A DNA stretch of 64,000 nucleotides from DATLCF01 sp035526505 (GTDB lineage Bacteria > Patescibacteriota > Saccharimonadia > Saccharimonadales > UBA4665). Numbering within the stretch: the stretch's first letter is position 1; every line of letters begins with the position of its first letter. The notes beneath the pieces were generated by a model. It had not been told where the DNA came from and made no database searches. It worked only from the letters and a program-made list of their open reading frames with translations. The stretch covers positions 1 to 64,000 of the forward strand of contig DATLCF010000001.1 of the NCBI GenBank assembly GCA_035526505.1, written 5' to 3'. Below are positions 51,380 through 60,386 of this stretch, piece by piece. A program made the translations under genes and the position numbers.

Positions 51380-52379
51380 AGTTCACCACCAGCCCCAATA
51401 GCGCGCTTATAAGCGCCACAATTACCGCTATCTGCACTAACGCACCGACTTTGTACGTCGTCCGCATTAGACTAAGCATCTTAATATCAATGACCGGCCC
51501 AAATACTAAAAAGCTTACAAGTGAGCCGGCAGTAAACGTACTGTTAAATGCCAGGGCAAAGAATGCGTCAACATTAGAACAAATAGAAACAATAAAGGCC
51601 AAGGCCATCATGGCAGCAATGGACCACACCGGGTTGCTACCCAGTGTCATTAAAACCTCCCGCGGTACCAGCGTTTGCACCAGCCCGGCTACTGCGGCAC
51701 CAATAAATAGGGCCGGCATAATATTACTTGTTTCGCGCACAAACAATTCCAGGCTTTGCCTGCGCCGGCCGACAGTGGTATGGTTGTGCTTGTCCGGCAC
51801 GTTGCAGGTCGCTGCAAACTTGGGATTCAGAATATCTTCCGGGTGCGGGTGCTTGCTAAATAACCACCCCACAATATTGGCAATGGCAAAACCGCCAATG
51901 AGCCGTGCTGCCAAAATACTGTTGTCAGCCCCGAATGCCTGGTGGGTCGTAATAATGGTTATGGGGTTTAGAATGGGTGCGGCCAGCAAAAAAGTCAGCG
52001 ATTCCGGCACACTAAAACCACGTACCATCAGGCCGCGGGCCAGCGGTACATTACCGCACTCGCATACCGGCAGGGCCACACCCAAAAATGATATGCAGGC
52101 CCGGCGCAGCAGTGGCCGCTTGGGCAGCCGGTTGGCTATAAAACTTTCGGGCAGCCACAGCTGCACCACCGCAGACAATACAATACCCAAAATAACAAAC
52201 GGCAGCGATTCGACAATAACACTGGTGGTCAATGTTAAAAAATCTTGCAGCCGTTTGGGTAGCTCCCCTACCCCGGCTTGCGCCGTAAATGCCCGTATAG
52301 TAAACAAATTGCACACTATGAGTATGCCCACAGCAGGCACCAACCAACCTTTGGCCTTCCCCAACGTTGTACTAAACAT
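51369..52379 (-). CDS. DUF318-family permease (YraQ/YcgR-like)
   Basis: 336 aa, eight or more membrane helices. Conserved segments are LPVCECGNVPLARGLMVRG (with Cys residues in a membrane-embedded motif), LLAAPILNPITIITT and SICSNVDAFFALAF. The family includes ArsP-like and predicted metal permeases. I start at MFSTTLGKAKGW: TACAGT lies 6 nt before this ATG. First gene of the permease-DUF1980-propeller operon. Confidence 0.85.
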   Translation of the reverse strand: MFSTTLGKAKGWLVPAVGILIVCNLFTIRAFTAQAGVGELPKRLQDFLTLTTSVIVESLPFVILGIVLSAVVQLWLPESFIANRLPKRPLLRRACISFLGVALPVCECGNVPLARGLMVRGFSVPESLTFLLAAPILNPITIITTHQAFGADNSILAARLIGGFAIANIVGWLFSKHPHPEDILNPKFAATCNVPDKHNHTTVGRRRQSLELFVRETSNIMPALFIGAAVAGLVQTLVPREVLMTLGSNPVWSIAAMMALAFIVSICSNVDAFFALAFNSTFTAGSLVSFLVFGPVIDIKMLSLMRTTYKVGALVQIAVIVALISALLGLVVNYAF

Positions 52380-52441
52380 ACTACTACTGTACTGCAATCA
52401 CCCCTGTTTGGCTACGTTATCTAAAAGTATCTATTAGTGAC

Positions 52442-54217
52442 CTATCCCATTTGGAGCGTGCGACTTATTTCTATCCAGTGCGCACCATTCCACCGCATTG
52501 TAATACTATCGATGGCATTGGGTGCAGTCGATAACACTAAACTACCCCCAGCCTTTTTGAAATTGCTTGGCCATGTAACCTTACGATTACCCGTACTATC
52601 CTGCTGTAGCTGCAAGGTGAGGGTATCGCCCCCCGCTACCGCAGGCGCCAAACTAACCAATGTATCTCCTACAAGGGTAGCGACAATAAGGCTGCCGTTT
52701 ATTCGGCTGAAGGTAGTTGCCCCCGTAACGTTACCTTGCATGGACATACAATCGGGGTTAATCCCAAAGTTGCCGACTATACTAATAGAGTTAGCGGTAT
52801 TTTGCTTTAAAATAGCACCAAGTTTATTGCCAACCAGGTTGTTATTGGCAATAAGAATATTACTCATAGTACCTGCGACTGGTAAAAATATACCGTAGCG
52901 TTGCGTGGGGGTTGTTTGACTATCAAAACAGCGGTTGCCAGTAACGGTTATATTACTCAGCGGGGCAGCGCTGGCCCTTAGGTGGATACCATCCTCGCCC
53001 GGTACCCGCTTGCCATTGTTATACACGACGTTATTAGCAACCACGATATCACTCACGGCCGTACCGCCATTATCGGCTCCGATCACAATACCGAGCCGTC
53101 CGTTATCGTGTACCTGATTATTTATTACCGACCCGTGGCTGCCAGTAATTTTCATACCTTCTGCCAACCCGTCATATACCCTATTGCCTGCAATAATAAA
53201 ATTGTTTTGGGCGGTATTTTGGTAAATGCCATAACTACCTGCGGCCACAATAGTATTATTTTCGACAAGCGTATTGGTCGCCTGGTGCACGGCATATAAA
53301 ATGTTACGGATACCACTGCCGCTGCATCCGTACACACTATTGCCAATAAAGCTTACGTTGGGCGTGCCGGAGTTGCAGAATCCGCTTTGACCGTCCTGGA
53401 CGGCAATGTTATTTTCGAATAAGTACAGCGCGTTAGCACCTGTTACCGAAGTATCAGCCTCTATAAGATATCCATTATTGGCATTTTGGATAGTGATACA
53501 GTTGGACACGACAAGCGACTCTTTGGGCATTCCCCCACTAGCAATGCCAATGCCATTGTGACCAGGCACCTTACCTGCAGTACCATTCCGGACCACTAGA
53601 CAGCGGTCGATGGTACAGGCATCAAAATTGTCTGCGCCCAAGCCGGTTGCTGTACAATCATGGCAATAGATATTGTACATTTTGCAGTACTGCCAGTTGC
53701 GTGAATTAACCCCTTTATAATATTGACCGCTGGTACGCGAAAATCCACTGCCATCCAGCTCGATATCAGACAGCATAAATCCAATAGTAGGGTTAGTAAC
53801 CGTGCTGTCAAAATAATTATCGATAATACCCGCACGCAGTGCCGGGTCGGCAGCCAGCCGGGTGCTAAACATTCCCTCGCCTTTTATATGCACATTACTT
53901 TTGGGCCGTATTTGGCTGCGTATATTATATGTCCCAGCCTTAATAAATACGGTGCCGCCGCCAACAGCGTGCACGGCCGTCACGGCCGCATTGATCTCTG
54001 CGTCATCTGCCACACCGTCGCAAGCATAATCAACATCCGAAGATTGCAAGCCAACCGTTTTTGTGGCAGCGTTCCCCGGCCCGCCACCTGCTTGTGCCAA
54101 TGTCTTGTCGTGTCGAATCTTTAAGGTGCCGTCATCATTATGTTCAACCCTTAGAAACGTATTAAGAAGTCGTCCCCAATCTTCTGCGTCCCTACCGGGT
54201 TGTGGTAATCGTGCCAT
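52442..54217 (-). CDS. Right-handed beta-helix surface protein (pectate-lyase-3 type)
   Basis: 591 aa. The N-terminal ~40 residues (MARLPQPGRDAEDWGRLLNT...VEHNDDGTLK) match a module common on phage tail and CPR surface proteins. A pectate-lyase-3-like stretch follows (DYACDGVADDAEINAAVTAVHAVGGGTVFIKAGTYNI), then many beta-helix coils (VSNCITIQNANNGYLIE, VENNTIVAAGSYGIYQ, VVANNVVYNNG...). No signal peptide or membrane helix is seen, so secretion is unclear. Likely binds or cuts polysaccharide. GAGAGG lies before the ATG. Confidence 0.8.
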   Translation of the reverse strand: MARLPQPGRDAEDWGRLLNTFLRVEHNDDGTLKIRHDKTLAQAGGGPGNAATKTVGLQSSDVDYACDGVADDAEINAAVTAVHAVGGGTVFIKAGTYNIRSQIRPKSNVHIKGEGMFSTRLAADPALRAGIIDNYFDSTVTNPTIGFMLSDIELDGSGFSRTSGQYYKGVNSRNWQYCKMYNIYCHDCTATGLGADNFDACTIDRCLVVRNGTAGKVPGHNGIGIASGGMPKESLVVSNCITIQNANNGYLIEADTSVTGANALYLFENNIAVQDGQSGFCNSGTPNVSFIGNSVYGCSGSGIRNILYAVHQATNTLVENNTIVAAGSYGIYQNTAQNNFIIAGNRVYDGLAEGMKITGSHGSVINNQVHDNGRLGIVIGADNGGTAVSDIVVANNVVYNNGKRVPGEDGIHLRASAAPLSNITVTGNRCFDSQTTPTQRYGIFLPVAGTMSNILIANNNLVGNKLGAILKQNTANSISIVGNFGINPDCMSMQGNVTGATTFSRINGSLIVATLVGDTLVSLAPAVAGGDTLTLQLQQDSTGNRKVTWPSNFKKAGGSLVLSTAPNAIDSITMRWNGAHWIEISRTLQMG

Positions 54218-54302
54218 ACCTCTCCCACATTGTAATATTGGTAGTGTAGTATGCGCGTAAGCAAAAGTATAGCTGTCACTGCAAGGTTATAATGGCCAGC
54301 GT

Positions 54303-56063
54303 CTATTGGCCCATTACGGCAGCTACCTGACGGGCCAACTCGCGGATACGGTAATGATCGGAACCCTGCGAAAACACCGACAGAACATAGGTACCTTTCG
54401 GGTGATACACAATGGCTACATCATGGTTGAATGTACCCTGGGCACCCAGCTTGTTGGCCGAATGCATGCCAGTCGAGCCTGCCGGAATGGCGTAGCGGTA
54501 AATATTGTGGCCCATTTTGTATAGCATGGCCTCGCGGTTGCCAGCACTCAGCAATGAACCGTTCTGTAACTGTATAAGATAGCTGGTAGTATCCTGGGCA
54601 CTGGTGATCTGCGCCCCTTCAACGATAGATGTCGAGCTAAAACCTTTGGCATGGAGCATACCATTGTTGGCTTCCCAGCCGATCATGTCGCCCAAGGCAT
54701 GTGCGCAACCATTATCGGAACGGACCACCATACGGTCCAGGCAGCCGGCCACTGTATACCCATTGCCCGCGGACGATTCCATGCCAAACTCGCCACTGTC
54801 CACTTTGGTGTATACCACATAGGCAATATAAATTTTATATACACTAGCGCTTGTGAATTGCCGGTTAGGATTGATGCTTGCCGATATATTGCCGCTAAAA
54901 TCTTTAAGCACAATGCCCCACGTGCCGGCATTGCTGGCATCCCAATAATTCAACAGCGCTTGCAGGCCTTTGCTGGAGCGGGTATAGGTACGGTTGGTTT
55001 GTGCAGCCCTAACAACTGGTTGTATCTTGCCGGCTGCCGTTGGCTGGTTAGCAATGCCGGCAGCAATGATGGCATCAGCTGTGGCATTAGCGTCCAGGGC
55101 CTGACCATCTGCGGCATTTGCCTCGCCGGTTACTTCCCCGTCCAGCAAGGTTACTGTGCGCGGCGAGCCCGGCGTGTAAACTTGCTGGGCAAAGGGCGCC
55201 AGCCATTGTTTTATCTTTTCTTTGTCATACGTAATATGCAGTTTTTGGTTCTGTGCATCCGGCACCAGCACTGCCCACGAAGCCAGCGTTGCCGAATCGG
55301 CTATCACACTTTCGCCGCCAGCCTGGACAGTAAGGGGTTTTTGCAAACGTTGCTGCATACTGTTGGCTGCCGCAACAGCAACATCGTCGGTTATCTTGGG
55401 CTGTACCACTTTAGGCTGCAAGGTTACGTGCAGAGCACTGGTTAGCTTAATGTCCTTCATAGCCTTAACCAGGTGGTCGGCATCGTAGCTGTAGCCGTCC
55501 TGTTGTTTTACAACCACCACCTTGGCGCCTTCCAAACGCACTGCAGCATCCACCGGGGCTTTGTCATATTTTTTCAGTGTGGCGGCAAACTGCCGGGCCT
55601 TGGGCTCGTCCACTGTGAACCCATAGTTTGGTATATCACGCCGCTCAAAAAAGATCGAAAATGGCACCAGCCGCTCGCGCCAGTTGTATTCGGTAGCCTG
55701 CTCGGCATCCTTTGTGCCTGCAAAATTGATACCCATGTCTTTTGGTGCGTAACTTAAGGTTTGCGATCCGCTGGTAATATGCAGTTTTTGGTTCTGCAAA
55801 GCCGCAATATCCGCAGCAATGTGCTGTTTTGTTTGGTAGGCATAGCTTTTGCCGCCAATGCTGGTCTGCGGCAACGTCCGCGATGGCGGATACAGCAGTT
55901 GTGCGCTTACTGTTAAAAGGACGGCCAATGCAACACCTTCCAGCGCCGCCTTTGCTGCTCCCCTTACTCGCTTTTCGTCAATCAGACGTAGCCCAACATC
56001 CCTAAAATGCTGCAATTGAGACGGTTGCTTCCGAGCCCGGTGGATGGTTTTTGCGTGCGACAT
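54303..56063 (-). CDS. Membrane-anchored serine hydrolase (class A beta-lactamase-like)
   Basis: 586 aa. One membrane helix at about 40-60. Residues ~65-320 look like tandem peptidoglycan-binding-4-type domains (FTVDEPKARQFAATLKKYDKAPVDAAVRLEGAKVVVVKQQDGY). The C-terminal ~230 residues have the serine-hydrolase motifs SxxK in SASVYKIY, SDN in VRSDNGCAHALGD, and NKLG in place of KTG. Probably acts on cell-wall peptides or as a penicillin-binding-like protein rather than a true lactamase. A terminator lies directly before the ATG. Confidence 0.83.
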   Translation of the reverse strand: MSHAKTIHRARKQPSQLQHFRDVGLRLIDEKRVRGAAKAALEGVALAVLLTVSAQLLYPPSRTLPQTSIGGKSYAYQTKQHIAADIAALQNQKLHITSGSQTLSYAPKDMGINFAGTKDAEQATEYNWRERLVPFSIFFERRDIPNYGFTVDEPKARQFAATLKKYDKAPVDAAVRLEGAKVVVVKQQDGYSYDADHLVKAMKDIKLTSALHVTLQPKVVQPKITDDVAVAAANSMQQRLQKPLTVQAGGESVIADSATLASWAVLVPDAQNQKLHITYDKEKIKQWLAPFAQQVYTPGSPRTVTLLDGEVTGEANAADGQALDANATADAIIAAGIANQPTAAGKIQPVVRAAQTNRTYTRSSKGLQALLNYWDASNAGTWGIVLKDFSGNISASINPNRQFTSASVYKIYIAYVVYTKVDSGEFGMESSAGNGYTVAGCLDRMVVRSDNGCAHALGDMIGWEANNGMLHAKGFSSTSIVEGAQITSAQDTTSYLIQLQNGSLLSAGNREAMLYKMGHNIYRYAIPAGSTGMHSANKLGAQGTFNHDVAIVYHPKGTYVLSVFSQGSDHYRIRELARQVAAVMGQ

Positions 56064-56106
56064 GGCAATAAAAAACAGGGACAGGTATGTTTGCCCCTGT
56101 TTTAGC
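56064..56106 (-). terminator. Terminator directly upstream of the serine hydrolase gene
   Basis: Minus-strand AAACAGGG...CCCTGTTTTTTATT ends 6 nt before the ATG. It would stop any transcript from the right, so the hydrolase gene needs antitermination or a promoter inside the hairpin. Confidence 0.6.
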
Positions 56107-56182
56107 CTTTTTTATTTTTGTGTTTGTTAGCTTTACGCTATTAATTAGATTAGCATAAGCTTTATATTATGTCAATGTTAGT

Positions 56183-56395
56183 CTATATGTACTTGGTGTT
56201 ACCCTTCAGGTAACGAGTATAGGCTTCTGATGCCCTCTCGCCTGCATTTACAGCTCGCTGCAGATGCGTATTCTTACGGAACCAGGACCTTTGTGTCGCA
56301 ATTCTATGTGGATTTTCTGCGTAGGCCTGGCTTCAGCTCTATCAGGATTAAAGACTTTATGGTGTATTAGGTTGTGTTGTGAGAAGTACTCACCT
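56183..56395 (-). pseudogene. Possible remnant of a small gene
   Basis: The minus strand has a protein-like frame without a start codon (49 codons from 56332 to 56183, e.g. AYAENPHRIATQRSWFRKN and ERASEAYTRYLKGNTKYI). An adjoining piece in another frame (LIHHKVFNPDRAEA) lies just before it. An AGAGGT-GTG lies at the upstream end but its frame stops after 8 codons. This pattern fits a frameshifted basic helical protein. It could also be chance. No family recognised. Confidence 0.3.
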
Positions 56396-56405
56396 CTGTT
56401 AGAAT
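56377..56405 (+). promoter_or_regulatory. ychF promoter, leaderless
   Basis: TTGTGA (56377-56382), 17 bp, TAGAAT (56400-56405), then six bases and the ATG. Transcription would start at about the first base of the start codon. Confidence 0.7.
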
Positions 56406-56411
56406 AGTTGT

Positions 56412-57491
56412 ATGAGTTCGTTGTCTATTGGTATTGTTGGCCTGCCCAATGTTGGGAAGTCTACGCTGTTTAACGCGTTAACCGGCAGCAACATTTTGGC
56501 CGCGAATTATCCGTTTGCGACTATTGAACCCAATACTGGCATTGTGCCTATCCCTGACCCGCGGCTGCAAGACTTAGGCGATATGTACCATGCGCAAAAG
56601 ATTGTGCCTGCCACCGTAACATTTGTGGACATTGCCGGGCTAGTAGCGGGCGCTAGCCAGGGTGAAGGCCTGGGCAACCAGTTCCTGAGCCACGTCCGCA
56701 CCACCAATGCCATTGTGCATGTGGTGCGCGCATTTAAGGACGACAACGTGGTGCATGTGGATGCCACTGTTGACCCGCAAAAAGATATTGAGGTTATTAA
56801 TACCGAGCTGGTACTGGCCGATTTGCAAACAGTAGAGCGCCGCTTGCCCAAGCTGGAAAAAGAAGCGCGGGCCAACCCCAAGCTAAAGCCCATGGCCGAT
56901 ACCCTGCAACGCGTGCATCAGTTGCTAAACGACAACAAACCCCTATCCAGCGTAGACGATATAGATATGGAACATATTGCCGACCTGCAGCTATTAACTG
57001 CCAAGCCGGTGATGTATTTGTTTAATTTGGACGAAGCGGGCTTGAGCGACCAAGCGCACCAAAAACAATTGGCAGAGCTAGTCGCCCCCGCCCAAGCGCT
57101 GTTTATCTGGGCCAAACTGGAAAGCGAGCTGCAGGGTTTGGACGAAGCCGACGCCGCCGAGCTGCTGGAAAGTTATGGCCAAAAAGAATCCGGCCTGGTG
57201 CAATTAATCCATGCCGCCTACGACACGCTAGGTTTGCAAAGCTACCTGACAGCAGGCGAAAAAGAGGTGCGGGCCTGGACCATTAAAAAAGACAGCACTG
57301 CGCCGCAGGCCGCCGGGGTTATCCATGGCGATTTTGAACGCGGCTTTATTGCTGCCCAAATTGTGAACTATCCGGACCTAATAGCTGCCGGGTCCGAGGC
57401 CGCAGCCAAAGCTGCGGGCAAAATGCGTACCGAGGGCAAAACGTATGTTATGCAGCCCAACGACGTGGTAGAGTTCCGTTTTAACGTGTAA
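56412..57491 (+). CDS. ychF: Redox-regulated ATPase YchF (Obg-like GTPase family)
   Basis: 359 aa. G1 is GLPNVGKSTLFNALT, G2 region NYPFATIEPN, G3 DIAGLVAGAS (YchF-specific), and the NKxD position reads NLDE, as in YchF which prefers ATP. The coiled-coil region spans about 130-200, and the C-terminal TGS domain contains RAWTIKKDSTAPQAAGVIHGDFERGFI. Ribosome-associated. Leaderless start as described in the promoter entry. Confidence 0.97.
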   Translation: MSSLSIGIVGLPNVGKSTLFNALTGSNILAANYPFATIEPNTGIVPIPDPRLQDLGDMYHAQKIVPATVTFVDIAGLVAGASQGEGLGNQFLSHVRTTNAIVHVVRAFKDDNVVHVDATVDPQKDIEVINTELVLADLQTVERRLPKLEKEARANPKLKPMADTLQRVHQLLNDNKPLSSVDDIDMEHIADLQLLTAKPVMYLFNLDEAGLSDQAHQKQLAELVAPAQALFIWAKLESELQGLDEADAAELLESYGQKESGLVQLIHAAYDTLGLQSYLTAGEKEVRAWTIKKDSTAPQAAGVIHGDFERGFIAAQIVNYPDLIAAGSEAAAKAAGKMRTEGKTYVMQPNDVVEFRFNV

Positions 57492-57562
57492 TTCCAAAGA
57501 CCCGTAAAACCAACCTTAATCCCCCATGGTTTTTGCGGACCATAGGGGATTTGGGTTTAGGC

Positions 57563-58126
57563 TTAGTAGAACTTCGGATAACGGCGCCTGCGCATCAGTA
57601 GCGGTGCCTTAGTGTAGGGGTTCATGGGCAATGTTTGCTGCACGCCCTGGTTGCCCTGCATCATGAGCCCGCCGACTGTGCTGGCCGTGGCCTGCGCATC
57701 TACCTGCTGTTGCTGGAACTGCTGCTGCATAAAGTGCTGGCGCATTTCCATCACGCAGCCCTGGGTGTAGTTGACGACTTCGCGCAAATGCTCCTGGCTC
57801 CAGCTGCTAAAGGTCAGCTTGCGGTTGGGAGTTATGATGTGTACAGCACCGGTTAGCAAGTGGAAGTTGTAGTCGATTTCGGCAATCATGTCAAAGCGGA
57901 TATCTTCGAGTGATAGGAACATTGGTTTGCGGTCGATAAGCAGCAGTCGGTGATCGGTGACCGCTAGCAAGGCAAACCCTCCAGCGTACCGGCCATTTAC
58001 CGCATGCGCGATCGTTTCGCCTGGTTGCAATATTTTGCCAAGCTCCTTAATCTCGGCACGCCCCCAGAAGCGATAGTTACACCCCGCCCGTTTGAGTTGC
58101 TCCTCTACCTGGGTAAGGTTGACCAT
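57563..58126 (-). CDS. PH-domain (YokE-like) protein with Gln-rich tail
   Basis: 187 aa, soluble. A bacterial PH domain at about 30-115 (LQPGETIAHAVNGRYAGGFALLAVTDHRLLLIDRK...VHIITPNRKLTFSS) is followed by a Gln/Met-rich low-complexity stretch (MRQHFMQQQFQQQQVDAQA) and a basic, Tyr/Arg-rich end. GGAGGG precedes the ATG. Function unknown. Confidence 0.75.
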   Translation of the reverse strand: MVNLTQVEEQLKRAGCNYRFWGRAEIKELGKILQPGETIAHAVNGRYAGGFALLAVTDHRLLLIDRKPMFLSLEDIRFDMIAEIDYNFHLLTGAVHIITPNRKLTFSSWSQEHLREVVNYTQGCVMEMRQHFMQQQFQQQQVDAQATASTVGGLMMQGNQGVQQTLPMNPYTKAPLLMRRRRYPKFY

Positions 58127-58242
58127 TGTTTCCCTCCTTCTCCAACGTTCACTTCGTTGGCATTATCAGCATATCTGTTCCGACCAGTCGCTGTCGGTTA
58201 TCTTCATCACATCCTGATAGCGATTTTTGTCACAGGAAACGG

Positions 58243-58270
58243 TTGGCAAATAGATTGAGTGTGCCATAAT
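58243..58270 (+). promoter_or_regulatory. Promoter of the Crp/Fnr-type regulator, leaderless
   Basis: TTGGCA (58243-58248), 16 bp, CATAAT (58265-58270), six bases, ATG at 58277. Confidence 0.55.
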
Positions 58271-58276
58271 GAAGGT

Positions 58277-58927
58277 ATGTTGACGGCACCAGGCCAAATG
58301 CAAGCGCTCGTCAACTTGTTCCACCAAGGAACAAAGCTGACATACGGCAAAGGCGAGTTCATCATACGACCCGGCGGTTCTCCGACCGGAGTTTTTTATA
58401 TTGTTAATGGTTTGGTTAAGGCCTACGACATTACCAAATATGGCGAGGAAAATTTGCTTATTCTACGCAAAAAAGGTGAGATTATAGGCCTCACCTGGGC
58501 CATTACCGGCCAAAGCCGCGGCATCATCTATTCCGCGCTGGCACCAACCACCGTATTCCAGATTACCCGCGACCAATTTACCGATTTTATGCGCAGCAAC
58601 CCCCAAGCGGCGTTACCCTTGGTGGATATGTTGGTGGATATGTACCGCCTGCATTCGGAACGCATTTTTAATCTGGAATATCGTACGGTGCGCGAACGCC
58701 TGGTGTCATTCCTACTAAATACGGCTGAACGATTTGGCAAAAACACCAAAGAGGGATTACTTATTGACGTCCCGCTGCGACACCAAGATATTGCCAGTTC
58801 TATTAGCGCCACGCGCGAAACCACTGGCCGCGAAATTGCCGCGCTGGAGCGCCTGGACTTATTGCAAAACGACCAATCACACATTCTCATTAAAAACCCG
58901 GAAAAACTGCGCGGTTATTTGGAATAG
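58277..58927 (+). CDS. Crp/Fnr-family transcription regulator
   Basis: 216 aa from MLTAPGQMQALVNLFHQG. The cyclic-nucleotide-like beta barrel occupies about 15-120 (GEFIIRPGGSPTGVFYIVNGLVKAYDITKYGEE), then a long dimer helix and an HTH_Crp domain (about 150-210: PLRHQDIASSISATRETTGREIAALERLDLL). No FNR-type Cys cluster in the N-terminus, so oxygen sensing by an iron-sulfur cluster is unlikely. Ligand unknown. Confidence 0.88.
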   Translation: MLTAPGQMQALVNLFHQGTKLTYGKGEFIIRPGGSPTGVFYIVNGLVKAYDITKYGEENLLILRKKGEIIGLTWAITGQSRGIIYSALAPTTVFQITRDQFTDFMRSNPQAALPLVDMLVDMYRLHSERIFNLEYRTVRERLVSFLLNTAERFGKNTKEGLLIDVPLRHQDIASSISATRETTGREIAALERLDLLQNDQSHILIKNPEKLRGYLE

Positions 58928-58941
58928 TTACGCCAGAACTG

Positions 58942-59598
58942 CTATTTCCAGTTTAGAACCAGTTGTTCTATGGTTTTGACCACTTGCTCGTGCGCTGGCA
59001 CATCCTGTTTGTCGTAATAGTGGTCGGTGGTTATATAATCTGGCAGCACACTTAAACAATAAATTTCATCAGCCATAATGTGCATGCGGTCTACGGCCGG
59101 CACACTGGCCAGGGGCGTAGCCACTATTAGTTTGCCGATATGAATAGGCTTGAGGAATTCGGCGGCAATATCCAGCGAAAAGCCGCTGCTTAATCCGTCA
59201 GACACCAAAATAATATTGTGATCTTTTAGCAGGTCCCTGCGGATCAGCCCGCCCTGGCCCAACAGCTTGTGCATGTCCTGCATTTTTTGCAGCTTTTCTT
59301 GTTCGATCAGACTGCGGTATTCACTGACAAATTCTTCGATTTGCCCAGGCGAATAATAGTTATTGTACGAAAACGCTCCGTCCTGGCTGATGCCGGCCAC
59401 GGCCGCATCCTCGCGCGGCAGCTGGATAGCCTCGGTCAGCAACATGGTTAGCGCGCTGTGCAGCTCCTTGGCAATCTGCGCGCCCACCATAACGCCCCCG
59501 TCACTCAGGGCCACCACTGTGCACTCGGTCCCTTTATATTTTTTGGCCAGCTGTTTGGCCAGCTGCTGGCCAGCATCTACCCTGCTCTTGAAATACAT
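58942..59598 (-). CDS. Phosphoribosyltransferase-like protein
   Basis: 218 aa from MYFKSRVDAGQQLAKQLAKKYKG, which is the typical start of PRTase-fold proteins. The PRPP loop, usually VDDGLATG, reads LVSDGLSSGFSLDIAAEFL, so the first acidic residue is lost. A later segment IVATPLASVPAVDRMHIMADEIYCLSVLP fits the fold. The altered loop leaves catalysis uncertain. Converges with the Crp/Fnr gene. Confidence 0.75.
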   Translation of the reverse strand: MYFKSRVDAGQQLAKQLAKKYKGTECTVVALSDGGVMVGAQIAKELHSALTMLLTEAIQLPREDAAVAGISQDGAFSYNNYYSPGQIEEFVSEYRSLIEQEKLQKMQDMHKLLGQGGLIRRDLLKDHNIILVSDGLSSGFSLDIAAEFLKPIHIGKLIVATPLASVPAVDRMHIMADEIYCLSVLPDYITTDHYYDKQDVPAHEQVVKTIEQLVLNWK

Positions 59599-59656
59599 AT
59601 AACAGAAGTGTAACACCTGCCGTTCGGGCAGCTCAAATCATAAGTGTTGTAAAAGC

Positions 59657-60385
59657 TTATCGTTTATGGGGAGCTAGTACATAAAACCGCTCCAGATTAC
59701 CTTTGGCGCCTGCTATATCCGAGTCGGCTTTGGCGGTAATGACAAAAAACTTCGAGGTCCAGGCTTCGAAGCTTTTTAGTATATCGCGGCGCATGCGGTC
59801 ATTTTTAATCACCCCTTTGTGCTTTAGGCTAGAAACAGCCGCCTCAAACTGCGGCTTTACCATGGCTACAATTCGGGTTTTGGGCGTACAAAGTGTGGCA
59901 ATGTGCGGCAAAATGTCGCGCAAGCTTATGAACGAAACGTCGATAACCACAATGTCCGGCGCATGCGACAGTTCGTGCATATCGCGGATATCGGTTTGCT
60001 CGTGCAGTTCAATATTAGGGTTGTTGTGCAGGCTGGGGTGCAGCTGGTTAGTGCCCACCTCCACCGCAATCACCTTGCGCGCACCATGCTGCAAGGCATA
60101 ATCAGTAAAACCACCTGTTGAACTACCTACATCCAGCATGACCTTATCAGTAAAATTGAGCTGGAGCGCAGCAGCAACCGACGCCAGCTTAAGACCGGCG
60201 CGCGACACGTATTGTTCGGTGGCCGTAAGCTGCACAATCGAATCTTCGCGGACTGCCTCGCCCGGCTTGGTAACCACGTGGCCATTCACCGTTGCCTTGC
60301 CCAACCGAATCCAACTCTCGGCCTGACTGCGCGTAGCGACTAGTCCCCTGGCTACCAACGCTTGGTCAAGCCGCTGCTTTTGCAT
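59657..60385 (-). CDS. tlyA: TlyA-family rRNA 2'-O-methyltransferase
   Basis: 242 aa. N-terminal S4 RNA-binding domain (RLDQALVARGLVATRSQAESWIRLGKATVNG) and an FtsJ-like methyltransferase with SAM motif LDVGSSTGGFTDYAL. Catalytic Lys-Asp-Lys-Glu residues are in SRAGLKL, DVSFIS, MVKPQFE and LERFYVL. In Mycobacterium TlyA methylates 16S and 23S rRNA and confers capreomycin sensitivity; the same target here is inferred. AAGGAT precedes the ATG; it starts 1 nt after the efp stop. Confidence 0.9.
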   Translation of the reverse strand: MQKQRLDQALVARGLVATRSQAESWIRLGKATVNGHVVTKPGEAVREDSIVQLTATEQYVSRAGLKLASVAAALQLNFTDKVMLDVGSSTGGFTDYALQHGARKVIAVEVGTNQLHPSLHNNPNIELHEQTDIRDMHELSHAPDIVVIDVSFISLRDILPHIATLCTPKTRIVAMVKPQFEAAVSSLKHKGVIKNDRMRRDILKSFEAWTSKFFVITAKADSDIAGAKGNLERFYVLAPHKR

Positions 60386-60386
60386 G

